Shown in pieces: positions 6,400 to 6,688 of a DNA stretch of 6,688 nucleotides; positions within the stretch are counted from its first letter, which is position 1, and every line of letters begins with the position of its first letter. This DNA comes from Candidatus Sulfopaludibacter sp. SbA3 (lineage in GTDB: Bacteria; Acidobacteriota; Vicinamibacteria; Vicinamibacterales; UBA2999), in NCBI GenBank assembly GCA_945866285.1, contig CAMBHC010000149.1:1-6688 (forward strand), in the 5' to 3' direction. The translations under genes were made by a program, and so were the position numbers. The notes under the pieces are model-generated. The model did no database searches, had not been told where the DNA came from, and saw nothing but the letters and a program-made list of their open reading frames with translations.

Positions 6400-6688
6400 T
6401 CAGGATATCGCGGCTTGACCCCGCCGCGAGGCGAGTGCCGAGTATTCAAAGAGCAGTAGTCCCATCAGCAGCAGCTCACCGTACAGGAACCAGGCGCCGT
6501 GGAAGTACCAGGCCCACACGTCGATGCCGACGAGCCGCGACAGCGGCCCGGTCGGCACCACGAATGCCGACACCAGCACGTACGACGCCCCCCACAGGAC
6601 CAGTCGCGGCCACTGCTGCCGGTCCAGGTAGCGCACCAGGAGCACGCCGTAAGGAATGACCAGGACAATCAGGTAGTAATAGTGCGCG
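6400..6688 (-). CDS. C-terminal part of a polytopic membrane protein, cut by the window edge
   Basis: The minus-strand frame is open from the right edge to a TGA at 6402-6400, giving 96 visible residues. An in-frame GTG at 6645 exists, but the residues before it (AHYYYLIVLVIPYGV) continue a membrane helix, so this is the end of a longer protein. Two or three hydrophobic segments are visible, including VLWGASYVLVSAFVV and a stretch running through WYFHGAWFLYGELLLMGLLLFEY, followed by a short basic tail (SRRGQAA). The HYYYLIVL helix near the end is reminiscent of the C-terminal region of GT-C proteins of the GT87/DUF2029 kind, which would match the neighbourhood, but too little is visible to assign it. 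It is immediately upstream of the SGNH gene with 8 bp between stop and start. Confidence 0.72.
   Translation of the reverse strand, partial: AHYYYLIVLVIPYGVLLVRYLDRQQWPRLVLWGASYVLVSAFVVPTGPLSRLVGIDVWAWYFHGAWFLYGELLLMGLLLFEYSALASRRGQAAIS

Noticed and set aside
5273..6418. Open frame of 381 codons on the plus strand, antisense to the SGNH gene.
   Set aside because: The translation is charged and repetitive without motifs, while the minus-strand frame has all SGNH blocks in order.

Overview
The window is GC-rich and almost entirely coding. It holds six protein genes, four complete and two cut by the window edges. I see no RNA gene, insertion sequence, CRISPR array or replication origin. The organism is a high-GC Gram-negative bacterium. 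The mix of a Tat-exported GH32/GH43-like propeller protein of a type familiar from Planctomycetota, Verrucomicrobiota and Acidobacteriota, multi-pass GT-C-like proteins and GTG starts would suit an uncultured acidobacterium, but that assignment is inference and no marker gene is present to confirm it.

Layout. (1) Positions 2-523, plus strand: the 3' end of an uncharacterised multi-pass membrane protein. (2) Positions 3925 down to 549, minus strand: a two-gene operon. Its first gene is a Tat-signal propeller protein (2252-3925) and its second a large GT-C-like membrane protein (549-2255), joined by a GTGA stop/start overlap. It converges on gene 1 across a 25-bp gap with a small inverted repeat. 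(3) Positions 3945-5327, plus strand: a GT39/PMT-like membrane glycosyltransferase, divergent from the operon, with only 19 bp between the two proposed starts. That gap carries back-to-back -10-like hexamers placed as for leaderless transcripts. (4) Positions 6688 down to 5324, minus strand: the C-terminal end of a polytopic membrane protein, then a membrane-anchored SGNH hydrolase 8 bp downstream. The SGNH gene and the GT39-like gene share the bases TTAA at their stop codons.

Taken together, five of the six products are predicted to be in or anchored to the inner membrane and the sixth is Tat-exported. Two complete GT-C-like proteins, a possible third at the right edge, an SGNH esterase/acyltransferase-like protein and a secreted glycosidase-like protein point to a locus that builds, decorates or trims a surface glycan or glycolipid using lipid-linked sugar donors. 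No cytosolic nucleotide-sugar glycosyltransferase, flippase or polymerase of a classical capsule or O-antigen cluster is visible, so the substrate cannot be named. The genes look ordinary as families. The most unusual features are the extreme packing and the possible bidirectional leaderless promoter.
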